A stretch of DNA of 64,000 bases from Beroe ovata. Lineage: Eukaryota; Ctenophora; Nuda; Beroida; Beroidae. The translations under genes were made by a program, and so were the position numbers. Below are positions 21,712-33,700 of the stretch, in pieces; within the stretch, counting starts at the first letter, position 1, and each line of letters starts with the position of its first letter. The notes below the pieces were generated by a model. It did no database searches and was not told the origin of the DNA. It worked only from the letters and a program-made list of their open reading frames with translations. The DNA lies in assembly GCA_946803715.1 (NCBI GenBank), contig CAMPET010000122.1, forward strand, positions 28,306 to 92,305, in the 5' to 3' direction.

Positions 21712-24700
21712 CTACTTCATGGGCAGAGCACTCTTATTTTGCTGCATGAGTTTGTCCACAACAGACGCAAAGTCTGGTTTACTAGCCCGCCTAGAGGGAA
21801 GGGGTCGGGAAGCGGGCTTATTGTTCTGCTGTGTCATCAACTTGTCGACCATGGAGGCGAAGGAGGGGTGGCTGAGCTGTCGACCCGGTGTAATGCGTCC
21901 ACCTGGGGTGGTTCTCCCCGCGATGGGTGGTACATCTGGGGTGGTGCGCCCGCTACCACCCGGCTTACCACCCAGAGACATGGTGCTCACTCGCCTCATC
22001 AGAGCCATTGTCTTATCCTCCTGAGGATAGAGGGTGAGAGTTGTGTGTGGATCTAGGGAATCGTCATGACCCCCTGTGGTAACAGTACGGAATACTCAAC
22101 TTCTAGAATACCCAATGTCGCGAATACCCAACGTCGCGAATACCCAACAGAATTGTAGGGCATTCTAGAAGTTGGGTTTTCCGTACCCCAATCACCCCCA
22201 GTACCCACCTCGAGGTCGGCCAGTTCCTCCTCCTCCTGATCCTCATCCTCGTCCTCCTCGTCGATCTGATCTCCGTTCTTCTTGCTACGGGACATGAACG
22301 TCTGCCAGATCTTAGCGTGGAAATCAACTCCCTTCCCCTTCATCGCTTTGATCATGTTGATTGTATTCTTGCAGTTGTCTTCCTGTTACAGGCGGTTGAT
22401 AAGGGGAACAGTCAAGTTAAAAGCATGCTCATCTTTCATTATAGGTTGTTTTCAAATGGAATGAATTACGAATGTCAGGGCGAAAATGTGTCAAGTTGGC
22501 TTTCTAAAGCAAGTTTTACACAAAATTCCGAACTCCGAAATTGTCAGTATACGCAGGTCTATGATGTTACCCTGGGAATTGTTAATAACCCACACACTTA
22601 CAGCCGAGTGGGGACGTCCCTGTTGCTGGAGCCCCAGTGTCTGGAGCATACCGACCGAACTTCGCCGTCTGATCTGCTTCACTGCCGGCTTGTCAGTATT
22701 CTGAGAGAATTATAGCGCGTGTGTGTATGTGATATGGGGAGTTGAGGACCACATCAGGATTTGTCAACACTGTCAGTGTGATACCTGCACACTATAATAG
22801 TAGTGCTGTGTCATGTGTGGTATTATTATGTAGTGTGGCACGTGGACTATTTAGTTATGACAGGGAATAGTCCTGCACTTAGTTTTAGCCTGAAGCAAGA
22901 AAACACTGGCTCCCCAATCCCCATCAATTTGATCTGTGTATCCGACATCATGGGGATCATGGTATCCGACATGGTATCCGACATCATGGTATCAGCCATG
23001 GTATCAGCCATGGTATCCGACATTGTATCCGACATGGTATCCGACATCATCATGCGTTGCCAGACAACAGAGATGCAAACACTCGGTGTATCTCCAGTCG
23101 GGAAGGGAACCGATTCATGGAATCATATTAACCGATACTCATTATCATCGCAGAACACGACCACTACATCGACGAATGTCGCTTTTAGTCTAGGTACTTA
23201 ACAAGTACACAATTCCGTACCCTGTTCAGAAAACCATACTATGACACAGAACCTTGAGTACTATGATACTGTACCTACCTTTATCACTATAGTAGGTAGG
23301 CACGGAATCAAGTTAGACGTACCTATTTAGGTATGTAGGAAGACGGTAGAACGATCAAAGTCTGTAAAGTTCTACAAGTTTTATGATGCCCAGCTTAAGG
23401 TACCTACAATCTCTGTAATAATGATGGTACCAGTTTTATAGTATACTATACCAGCATTATACTATTATAGGGATCGTGTACCTGCTTCTTCTCGTGCTGT
23501 TTGTACATTTCCTCCAGATGTATCCAAGTGAAGAAGTAATTGGGACAGTGGTATCCCATGGCTTTACACTGGGCTGGTAGCATGTGCTGTAGGTCGAAGT
23601 GTGTGTGTGGCACAAATATGTACCTGCGGTTAGAATACGTCCGGTCACCATGTACGGAATAACCAAGTCGCTGTAGATAGAAATCTATTGTTGATGGTGG
23701 AGTTGTGAGCGTCAGGTAAAAGATCACGTGTTATACTGAGGAGCACGTGTCTGACTAAGGAGGTGCACGTGTACCTGGTCTGATGCAGTCCTTGTCTCCA
23801 CATCCATCCATCAAAGTCGATGAGCAGGGTATCCAAACTGGGGGCATTGGCGAGCTTCCTATCGCTGATACACGTTAACATCTTACAGAATGTACTGAGC
23901 GAGGCGTTTATCTCGTGTTGTGGCTTCACGTATGAGTAGAATCTGCGGAATATAGTATAGTGCGGGATGTTAGTGTGTGCGGGATGATGGTGTGTGCGGG
24001 ATGATGGTGTGTGCGGGAGTGTTGGCGGGATATTTCATATTAGCGTGTGTGCGGGATATCAGAGGTTGTGTGAAGTGTAAGTGAGTAGTAATACAGTGTG
24101 TCAGTGACACACATGGGAGACACATAGCAAGACTGCTGATCATGTGACACACGATATAACACGTGCCTTCATTCCCAGTGAATATTTCGTAGAGCAAAAC
24201 AATTTTATCGTTACTTACTACCGATTAGTAACTATGCATGTGATGATACAGAGAAATCGGAACATTGACTATGGACATGGTGTTGACACAGGTTTAATAG
24301 GTAGCAATCTCTGATACCAGGTATGATAACGTAAATAGCACTATGCACTATGCTTCTTGGTACGTTTGACTTCCGGAAATATTATTACGAATACGATAGC
24401 ATAAAATAATTGTCAGACTCGGTTCTAGAATTAATAACACTTCATGGTTGATGTTACATTCCAATAAACGCGTGTGCGTCTTGACTTGCGCGGGCTTTAA
24501 AATACCAGAAAAATTTCCCGGAATTCCGCAACGGAAACCATGTTTAAGCTGTCTGCCGTTCCCCTATCGATGTGACGTGAAACCATTACACGACCAGGAG
24601 CGGAATTTCCGGTGAAAAACAGGGATAATGATAGTCTGGACCAAGCCAGAGACAGTTAGCATGGGTGTAATGCGTTGCTCATTATGTAATTACACGCTAC

Positions 24701-25681
24701 TACACCCAGTACATACTTACCTACTCAGCAAGGGCAGGATGACCGCAGACATATCGCATTATTACTCATGATAGTATGATAGGATGAAACCCATAATGAC
24801 ATAACATGAAAAAACATTCGGAAGTGAGGTGCAGAAATCGAATCACACTGTTCTACGAAGTTCGATCTAACCTATAAATATTATGTAGCCGCGACATAAT
24901 ATGTTGCATACAGTAAAACTAATTAAGTATGAACAACTCTGCCTACTGTTCATTGTATTTTAAATTGGGCTCAGTCAGACTTCCTGAGTATCTATTTCTT
25001 AACTTGTGGGAATATTGCTAAGAAGTAAACGCCCAAGAACTGGATTTTCTGCGAAATCTGAAGAAGTTTCTTGGTCAAATCATCGTGATGACTATATTCC
25101 AGTGTTTGAGAAGTGTTGACAATTATAGCAAGAATGCTCGGTATATATGATACTATAATTAGACATTCAGAATCTGCACGGTATGATGCAACAAAGAGAG
25201 CAAATAGTGCACTTGTGCGATTTCATGAGTAGTGGTATCATCAGAAAAAGTCTGTGACTGATCCCAACTAGCTCGATTTGTAACAAATGCAAGAATTGCA
25301 AGACATCCATCCTTTGATAATGATGACGACCAAATATGATACCTACTTATACTGAACTATCAATCCTCATAGGAACGTATTGGTGAAGAGTCGACAAAAA
25401 ACCACTAGGTTTGTACCACAACACCACAATTATACAGCCACAAGACAACAACCACACAATAACAGAGGCGCTTGTTCAATTCACAACTGCAGTAACAGTA
25501 TTAACGGAATGATGCTTACAACTCACTTGTCCTCAATCTCTTGAGAATCGACGTTGTACTTCAGTACACAGAACTCGATCATTTCCTGGGGCTCGAGTGA
25601 GCGCTTGCCATCGCATGTAAACTCAAACGAGCACACGAGGAAGTAATCGTACGGTAGTATCTTCCTCGTACCGTAAGACAT
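21712..25681 (-). CDS. ERI-family DEDDh 3'-5' exonuclease-like protein, probable pseudoenzyme
   Basis: Related to ERI1/ERI2/ERI3, RNA-trimming exonucleases. Exons in transcript order: 25527-25681, 23775-23942, 23482-23623, 22602-22700, 22209-22382, 21712-22020. They join to 348 residues. YDYFLVCSFEFTC replaces the family motif YDYFLV.DFEATC, so the first metal-binding Asp is Ser while the Glu is kept. Later FYSYVKPQ, the exonuclease-II Asp (HFDLQHMLPAQC), the His (GRPHSA) and the last Asp (EDNCKN) are retained. An acidic run of about 20 residues follows, then a Ser/Thr/Pro-rich tail with two copies of FAS(M/V)VDKLM. There is no N-terminal SAP domain, so this is closer to ERI2/ERI3-type layout than to ERI1. 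The first intron is about 1.6 kb. Confidence 0.8.
22085..22186. repeat. hairpin-forming inverted repeat filling an intron
   Basis: Arms GTACGGAATACTCAACTTCT and the reverse complement near 22157-22186 pair over about 30 bases. The loop holds tandem CGAATACCCAACGTCG-like units. It occupies most of the 188-base last intron of the ERI-like gene. Confidence 0.75.
22943..23053. repeat. 12-bp tandem repeat
   Basis: Copies of ATGGTATCCGAC or ATGGTATCAGCC, about eight to nine, within an intron of the ERI-like gene. The minus-strand ORF reading SDTM/ADTM across it is an artefact. Confidence 0.85.
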
Positions 25682-27623
25682 TTTGTTATGGGGTACTCTC
25701 AGATAGCAGGGTTCTTTTCACATGACCTCCAAAGAATCTTGAGGAGAAAGGCACGACTGTTATGGACGCAGAGTGGATGAAACAAAACTACACAAAGGAT
25801 GTACACACCCCTTGACTGAGGGAATAATATGGGAAAGACAGAGTTCGAACAACTGCTATATAAATACTGCGTGAGGTGTTGAAATGCCTGTGTATATTAG
25901 TCCTAGTATCGGCAATAACTTGATAACCAGGGAAATATATATTATATTGAATTCTCGCACTGCTACAGCTCTATAACATACTGCAGGGCAGTAAGCAGGT
26001 CCTTACTACAGAGGGGAGAGACTGTTTGTAGAAAATATAGGTATGAGCTAAGTCACGGTACACTGTCAACACTTCCGTGTTACGATGATCAGCGTCTAGA
26101 GATTGATCGATAGATGCATAATATCATGGGAGTCAACCGCAATATCTCACCAACTGGCTTATAAGCAGCAGGTTGAGTGCAGGACGTTCATTGCATTTAA
26201 TCGAACATATCTTTGCGTTGGACTTGGTTGTTTAAAAGTTTTTTTACAACAACTGCCTGTATGTGTTGGGAGTTAAAAACATTTTACTAGTACAAGGTTC
26301 ACCGCGGCTTCTTGCTTATGAGTTAAAATATAGAAACTGTGGTCTTAGAACTCGTGATAGTGACGTGGTGACGTGGTTCCAAATTATGCATCAACATTAA
26401 ACATTCCATAGTAATGGTCTACAACAACAGAATATAGAATACAAAACAAGTTCAACAAGACAGACCACGACAGCAGATGCTATCGGAGATAATTGCACAG
26501 GGAATTTATTCCCCTGCACAATGCACACGCTGTTCTATGAAAACTGCTGACTGACAGCATGGCACAATACAGAGCTCTTATTTCAGGAGCCTCGTTTTAA
26601 GTAATGATAGTGCTAAGAGGAGGAATGTGTCTGGAGACACGATGTAATCAGGAACTAAGAAAACCAAGAAACATGAGAACATGAACATGAGAAAATTGCA
26701 AAGCTGTCGAAGTTTCGAGTCTTATGCTACGGCTGTTTGGGCTCTCAAAAGTGTGTTCTCACACCTGCAGTCAGTAAAATGTATAATCATTCAACACGTC
26801 TGAGCAACAGAACAGGAACACCTATGAAGCTGGAAGAACGAAAGTGGACGTAGGTTAACATTGGACTTCGTCTGCGACTGTTGCTGTATGATGGAGAAGC
26901 GACACAAAATTCTGAATAGCTCGACTTTCAGTTTGATTGACTCTGTTCGCCATCATTAGAAACCATGATTATCGTCTCAAGATGCATAAAGATGACTTCT
27001 TCCATCAGCAGTGAATTTGGGTCTCTTAGCATCGGATTTTATCCAAGGTTTCTCAATAAAATACCAGGGTAAGTTGAATGAATTGAATTAGATCAAGGAT
27101 AATTTAGTTAATTTTCATATCAAATAAGAATCAAGACTATTTTCAAGACAATCTAATAGTATAACCTTCGTCCTTCATATCAAATAAAAATCACAGTTAC
27201 ATAATTCAAGCACTTAGCAACTCTGTTGTCAACAAGAAGAAACATTTCATCGCAAATACCATTCAAATAAATATATCAAAATTCAGGCAATAAATTAGAC
27301 ATAATATCAAGAAATTGATGAAATAAGCAATAGAAGAGGGAACAGAGGGAAAAGTCACAGTTAAATCATGAAAAAGATAGAAATCTGTCAAAGATCTCAT
27401 CAGATAAGTTAATAAATAAGTTAATAGGTACATCATTTTGTGTTATAGCAAGCCAGACACTCACACTTCAAATCAGTAAATTGCACACCAGCAAATGATA
27501 TGAGCATTCAGCATTTGTGCTTACTGCCCTTATTAGTGCTTATTTGCTTATGACTTAGTTGATGTTAATCAGTCAAACATTGGCAGAAAATCAGGATTTT
27601 TACTGATCAGCCCATGCAATCAT
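25682..27623. other. intergenic, no gene seen
   Basis: Between the start of the ERI-like gene and the stop of the MANSC-like gene, both on the minus strand. No ORF over 60 codons and no repeat family recognised. The sequence is AT-rich. Confidence 0.55.
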
Positions 27624-28393
27624 TCAATGGTCCATGTCATTCATGAGAAAGTCTATACGATTGTATCTTTGACGTGGACTCCATTCTACACACTTCATGG
27701 TGATGATTGCTATGACAACAATGAAAACTGCACATCCAATAATTAGAAGGGCAATCGCTGTTCCCTTTGATACCAGTCCTGATGGCCTGAAGCAATAATG
27801 GTTATGAATAATTGAATCAACTAACAAGTGATTCAGAGACGTCATGTATCAAAGAATAAAAGATCCTTGATTGAATAAGAGCAATATGAGAAAAAATTCT
27901 AATAGATAACAGTAATACTTCTTCTTAACTCCTTCACTAGCTATCAAATCATCCTCTTCAACTTCCACCTTTTCTGACAGAGTATCCTCATCTGTAAGAT
28001 ATTCCAATGAAAAATTTTGGCTATAGTCTTGAAAAGAAATCAGCAATCTTACTACTTATAATTGGTCCTCATATATCAGGGCGCTGGCAAGCGCCCGCAG
28101 CCACGGAAAGAGAATGGGCGTGGTCCCGGCCCGTAGGGCCGGGNAACACAGTTCCTTGATTCTTCATATGATGCCATGTCACAATATTCATCAAAGCAAC
28201 AACTCCTCACACATTCTTCTTCAGATTTTGCCGTTATATTTTGTAGAATCTTAGAATTATCATTCGTTAGAACAGCATGATCAGAATAAGAAATCATGGT
28301 TCTCTGGCAATCTGTTGATTGACCCAATACTGCCCAAAGAAGATTGGAAATGATCAATGGCAGCCACGTTTTTGAAAGACCTTTAGTATCCAT
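27624..28393 (-). CDS. small type I membrane protein with MANSC-like cysteine domain
   Basis: Start at 28393 gives MDTKGLSKTWLPLIISNLLW, a signal peptide ending near GQS. The ectodomain then has CQRTM.., SEEECVRSCCFDEYCDMASY and NC: the Cys-Cys pair and spacing of the MANSC domain (seven-cysteine motif). A middle exon (about 27960-28027, end uncertain) is acidic. The last exon ends at 27624 and holds a clear transmembrane helix (GTAIALLIIGCAVFIVVIAI) and a short tail with YNRIDFLMNDMDH. The first exon breaks at an N (28144) beside a 64-base GC-rich block that looks foreign, so the end of the cysteine domain is missing or misassembled. Exact splice sites of exons 2 and 3 are not certain. Confidence 0.55.
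28080..28144. other. GC-rich block ending in N, possible assembly artefact
   Basis: A short run of about 64 bases, far richer in GC than its surroundings (GGGCGCTGGCAAGCGCCCGC near its start), ends exactly at a single N within the MANSC-like exon. Confidence 0.5.
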
Positions 28394-29523
28394 TCTCTGT
28401 TAGAGTTGGTCAATGGTGAGTGTATCAGCAAATATGTACTTATGGTCCAAATATTTTATCATGGTAACTGAATTCTTTTTGTAATGAATACTGAATAGTC
28501 AGTATACTACTATACTTAATACTAGTATTTACTGTTGATAAGTCAATCAAGCAATGGTCATTTAGACTAGAAACTTGACTGATTGTTAAACTTGTCTGAT
28601 TATTAAATCTGAATATATGTATTCTACCATCTCTACCACAAAGAATTATCTAATAGAATAAAATGGAATATAAGATTATAACATAACCACTTAACAACAC
28701 AAAGAATTGCAATTGAATATATAATTTATATTCGAATAGTTCCTGTCGAGAATTTCATTGCGCGTGCGCAATTGCAATTGCAAATTATTTTCAATGTTAG
28801 CATTTGTGTGGCGATACTAAGCCAGTAAATCCAGCTAGAGCTAACGCGGAACGCAGAACGGTGAGCGTCAGTAAAATTATAAATAAGTTGCGGCCGCGGC
28901 GCGCGCTCAATGAGATCAGAAATTCTCGACAAAAATTTTTGACAAGAATTGTCCACACAAATTCGCTTGTTAGATATTGTTACCGCGCGCGAGAAATAGA
29001 GGTCAGATAAAATCTGACAAAAATTCGCGACATGGGCTATCATCGATTCATCGCGATCGACAGCCAAGTTTGCATCAAGTTGCTTCAGCAATGAAAAGGC
29101 AAAATTTTGTATTGCCAGGCAGGCAAAGCTAAATATAATTAATTAATTAATTCTGAGCTTTTTAATTATTTACACTGAAAATATTTTCCTCACTCCTCAG
29201 CACTATACAATGCACTGCTAGACTGCTGATGTAAGCCTGTTGATTTTGAACAAACAAATTACCCAATAATTCCACTCTTATGCTGTATCATTGTTTCATT
29301 TTGCCATATATCTTGAATCCCTGTTGCTTTGGTTTTATCTAGATTCTAACTAGATTTCACATTTGATGCGTCTAAAGGGACTCCAGGTAGTTCAAAGCAT
29401 ATTGGCATAAGAACAGATCCTCTTTTATTTCACTTTCTTCAAAACAATAGCATTCAAAACAATAGCATTATTATTTATTTATTTATAAGGAATAATTAAA
29501 ATTGATACCATGTTTCTATAGGT
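28394..29523. other. divergent intergenic region with CpG-rich repeat copy
   Basis: Separates the MANSC-like gene (-) from EXOSC7 (+). Bases 28860-29060 contain GCGGCCGCGGCGCGCGC and GCGCGCGAGAAATAGAGGTC, matching the palindromic repeat family seen at 36.7 and 56.5 kb. The 121-codon minus ORF here falls in that repeat and is not called. Confidence 0.5.
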
Positions 29524-30372
29524 ATGGCATCAATCAGGTTATCAACTGCAGAGCAGAAGTATATTATAGACAGTGCAGAGTCTGACTTCAGGCCTGATGG
29601 AAGATCATGTGAAGACTATAGACAAATTGAAATAGAAACCAGGAACTTACCTAACACCAATGGTTCTTCTAGATGTAAAATTGGTAAAACTGAGGTACTT
29701 GTAGGTGTTAAAGCTGAGGTTGTTGATGTTGACTTACATCTACCAACTCAAGGCAAGCTCAACATATCGGTAGATTGTTCTGCAACTGCTTCTCCCCAAT
29801 TCGCTGGAAGGGGCAGTGAGGCAGTAGAACAAGAAGTTTTATCAGTTCTTAACCTCCTATATTCATCTACAGATACTCTGAATCTCGAGGATTTATGTAT
29901 TGTGAAAGGGGAATCATGTTGGCTCCTCAATATTGATGTTCTGTACATTCAGTGTGGGGGAAACATTTTTGATGCAGCATCTATTGCACTCAAAGCAGCA
30001 CTATACAGTACTACAATGCCTAATGTCAATGTTTCTGGGGAAGGTATTGAAATGGAATTAGAGATATCTGACGACCCGTACCACGTGTGGACACTGAACA
30101 CTACCATGTGTCCAATATGCATAACATTGTATCAGATTGGAGAATCATTTGCTGCTGATGTTACAGAAGAAGAAGAGGAATGCAGCACAGGCTATGTTCA
30201 TGTGGGAGTGTTACCCTCAGGTGAGGTGTCGGCCATGGAGAAGTCAGGTGCCGGCAATATGGAACCAGATGCCCTACTTGAGATGATTGAAGTTGCCGTG
30301 AAAATAGGAGAAGATCTCCATAAGCAGTTAGATAAGAATCTCATCACAGAAAGTACTACAGCGACATTATAA
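29524..30372 (+). CDS. EXOSC7: exosome complex subunit RRP42 / EXOSC7
   Basis: Non-catalytic RNase PH-like subunit of the hexameric RNA exosome ring, acting in nuclear and cytoplasmic 3'-5' RNA decay. Intronless, 282 residues (human protein 291). The N-terminus has the RNase PH opening EQKYIIDSAESDFRPDGRSC, then EIETRNLPNTNGSSRCKIG and ILVGVKAEV-like TEVLVGVKAEV. ADDP-type SDDPYHVWTLN and CPICITLYQIG follow, as in this paralogue. The middle has LCIVKGESCWLLNIDVLYIQ, the typical strand pattern, and FDAASIALKAAL. The start is the first ATG of the frame, two bases behind TTTCTATAG. Dymeclin follows on the same strand after 350 bases. The absence of introns contrasts with most neighbours. Confidence 0.93.
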   Translation: MASIRLSTAEQKYIIDSAESDFRPDGRSCEDYRQIEIETRNLPNTNGSSRCKIGKTEVLVGVKAEVVDVDLHLPTQGKLNISVDCSATASPQFAGRGSEAVEQEVLSVLNLLYSSTDTLNLEDLCIVKGESCWLLNIDVLYIQCGGNIFDAASIALKAALYSTTMPNVNVSGEGIEMELEISDDPYHVWTLNTTMCPICITLYQIGESFAADVTEEEEECSTGYVHVGVLPSGEVSAMEKSGAGNMEPDALLEMIEVAVKIGEDLHKQLDKNLITESTTATL

Positions 30373-30722
30373 TCTGATGCTCGATATAAGGAAAACTTCC
30401 AGCTATTTCCTCACAATATTATGAATCATTGATAGAGAGATAGAGGTTTCAACCAGATTTTAGGTCGACTGTGGGCCTTGCAGTAACAGAATTTATGACT
30501 TCAGGGCTGTGTCAGATGACAAAGTCGCCACATGTTTTTGTTATAACTTATTTTTCTATTATTTATTTGACAATTTATATTTTATCCAATTTTATCAAGT
30601 TTCTTCAAGAACTGTTTCGTGAGAAGTAGCGCATGCTATTTGTGTCAATACGTCAATGCGACCACACACAAGTGATGATAGAGTTTAACATGTTTCATAC
30701 ACACAGGAAGGGTGGTAGCGCG

Positions 30723-33700
30723 ATGGGTGTGGCTGCATCATGTAACCTGGTCTCCCTGTCAAGCAACCCTCACTTACTGAGGCTGTCATCTGCTGAGAAA
30801 ATCCCACTTCAAGATCCCTTCTGGGATGAGTTGCTCGACTTTTCCTTTCCGTCCCCCGATAATAGGTACAACACGATATATCTTCCAAAATATGATATCT
30901 TATATTGATTGAGATGATAAGCAACCATTGATATGTTGTAACTTCATATAGAGTTGTGACTTCATAGTTCATATCATATATATCATCAATTAGTTTTCAC
31001 TTCATGGGTAGTGAGTACCGATTTCAATTGACACAGCATGAAACAACATTGCAATGTGAGTTGTGATATCATCATGATATCAATTACAGTAACCGTTGTG
31101 CATCTCCTCAGTGCAGACTCAAGACTGCTAGAAGAAAGTGTGGATGAGATTTGCTGTAATTTCAACAAGAATAATGCAGAAAGTGGGAGCATGTCTACTT
31201 TACTCTCAATTGTCATATCTCTGATAAAGCACAGTCTACAAGATGTGTCTGAGGATAATATCAAGTAAGGTTTCCCGTCTGCTGTGGCATCATCGGGAAA
31301 TGAATCATCTCATGATTTACATTGAATTATATGCGAATTTCATCATTTATAGTCGTTATCATTAGCAAGATTTGACACCGTATAATCCCGTACTGACTTG
31401 CGCGGGATTCTTCAGAGTTCATTAATTCCAGAGTGGCACCTGCATTATTTGCATATCATATGATGTAGGAAGTGAAATTATCGCTGTTATCCCCAGTAAA
31501 GAAGAGCTGGAGACACTGTACAATTCTCTGCTCATAGTCCGCACTCTAACCAAGAAGATGACAATGTCACTGTCAGTGGAAGAGTGTGCACACCACTTCG
31601 TCACGCCTGACACACCCGCCACACCGGCACAACCCTCAGAGGAGGAGCCGAGCTCGCCCACCTCTCTTCAGGACAGAGTCAGTGGCTACGAGACATCGGT
31701 TGACGAGTTGTGTTTCTATCTCTACGAGTTTCTCATCAATTATCCCGTCAGGTGAGTTGGTAACGTTAGTAACGGTAACTAATGGTTACCATGTTATCCC
31801 AATTACCATAACATGGTCAACTTGGATACTATAACTATTCCAACTATCGCAGGATATCGACTATCCAAGTTCACAGCGAGTGTGTGAAGATAGTAACAAC
31901 ACTCCTGTCTGCACAGCTCTACACCCACTCTCCCCTTCCCTCCTCTCCCCTCATTTCCACTCTGCTCTCTGGACGATGCAGCACTCTCGCACCGCAGCTC
32001 ACTCAGACGCTCCTGTGTAACGCGATTCACGAGCCCCTGCCCAACCCGACATCTGTGTCCACGTATCTGTGGAGCTATGTGCCCTTTACTTCGTCCCCCA
32101 AACCGCTATATTCGGACTCGGCCTTCTTCCAGGAGTGTTTATTACTCCTCTCACTGCTGACTAGCTACAGTAACACTGATGTTAGTGAGGATAATGGTGG
32201 GAGTGAAGAGAATGGAGGGAGTGGTAATCCGTACAGGAAAGCACTTTGCACGTTTGGACACATTGAGCCGGGTAGTAATGTGGCTGATACGTGTTTTGTG
32301 ATTGATATGGATAAATTGTACTGCTACTTCTGCAAGGGGGAGGCTGCTGAACAGGACACACTGTTACTCTACACCTTGTTACAGGTCAGTAAGTAATCGA
32401 TCGCTCCCGTCTGTTCTTTACTCAATCACAAGCAAAATTAGTTACTACGACCATCCCAAATCCGCATTCAAATAACAACATGATTTCCGTAGGGCAATGT
32501 GAATGTGAAAGCGTTCCTCTTGTCACGTACGGACATTGAGCGATTATTGATGCCTCTGCTCCGTGTTGTTTATGACGCAGAGAGTCACAGTACACACCAC
32601 ATGTACATGATACTGATAATACTACTGATACTGACACATGATGACCATTTCAGTTACTTCATTCATGACCTGGTAAGTGAATGTGTGATAGGGGAATCTG
32701 GTAATACTCCTACCATAGATTTCTTGTGATGTAATGGGAGATTGTGATGTAATGAGCGATTTTCATTTTTCTGTCGTCTCAAGGCAGTGAAATCTGGTTT
32801 CACGTCTGATTTGGCACTGTCACATTTTTAAATCTACAACTACGTGTGCGGCGGTGATTTTATTGTGTAGATATGTGTGACGTATGGCGCGCACATCACG
32901 CGCGAATTCTTCCTTGGGATTGTAGATCAGACTGTGGCTGGAAACGTGGCGTGTCACAGTGTGACATGCAAACAGAAATAATAGGAGGGTCAACTGTCAT
33001 CCCCATTATCATGTCATTCTATTAAAACTCAAAAGCAGACAATTCGAATGGCGGAATAATAAATTAAAAGGTTCAACAAACAGGAATCAAAAATCTTGGT
33101 CAAAATAAATTTCAACCAATATAAATGTGGGGTAAAAAGCAAATTAAATAAGAGTTGGCTTGCTACAGTTGTAGCAGTATAGTTTGTTGTTAAGTTTCTT
33201 AAGATTTGATAATAACTAAACTTGATCAGCAAACTAATCAAACAATGAAAATCCTAACTTCAGTCCTTAAAAACCAATCAATGATAATAGAAATCTGATT
33301 ATAAAAACAAATGTTCTAGGTTTCTCAAGGATCTCCTGAACTGTCGGCCTAAGAACAATTCTGTTCTTGAGGTTCTATCTTGATATTATGTTCTATCCTA
33401 ATCTGTTTGAATGTCGAGTTTCGACGTTTTATCCAACCTGTTAACCTCGATAGACCCAATTGATGTCGTTGAGAGTCCATGTGTCCTATAAAACTCTCCC
33501 TCCCTTTGCTCCAATTAGAAAACCCCTGCTTGACAAAGTTCGCATTTGATGTGTGTACGGGGGCGAGTAGTCTGAGAGAGGCAGCCATGCAGCAAGTGTA
33601 ACACAGGACACCCTGTAAGTCCGGGTCATATGATAGCCAGGGATAGTCCTCAAACCAGCTCGGAGAGAAGCGAATCTGTCGAGAACCCTTCATTCGGGGT

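Noticed and set aside
28726-29091. 121-codon minus-strand ORF
   Set aside because: Lies in the CpG-rich palindromic repeat family and has no domain.
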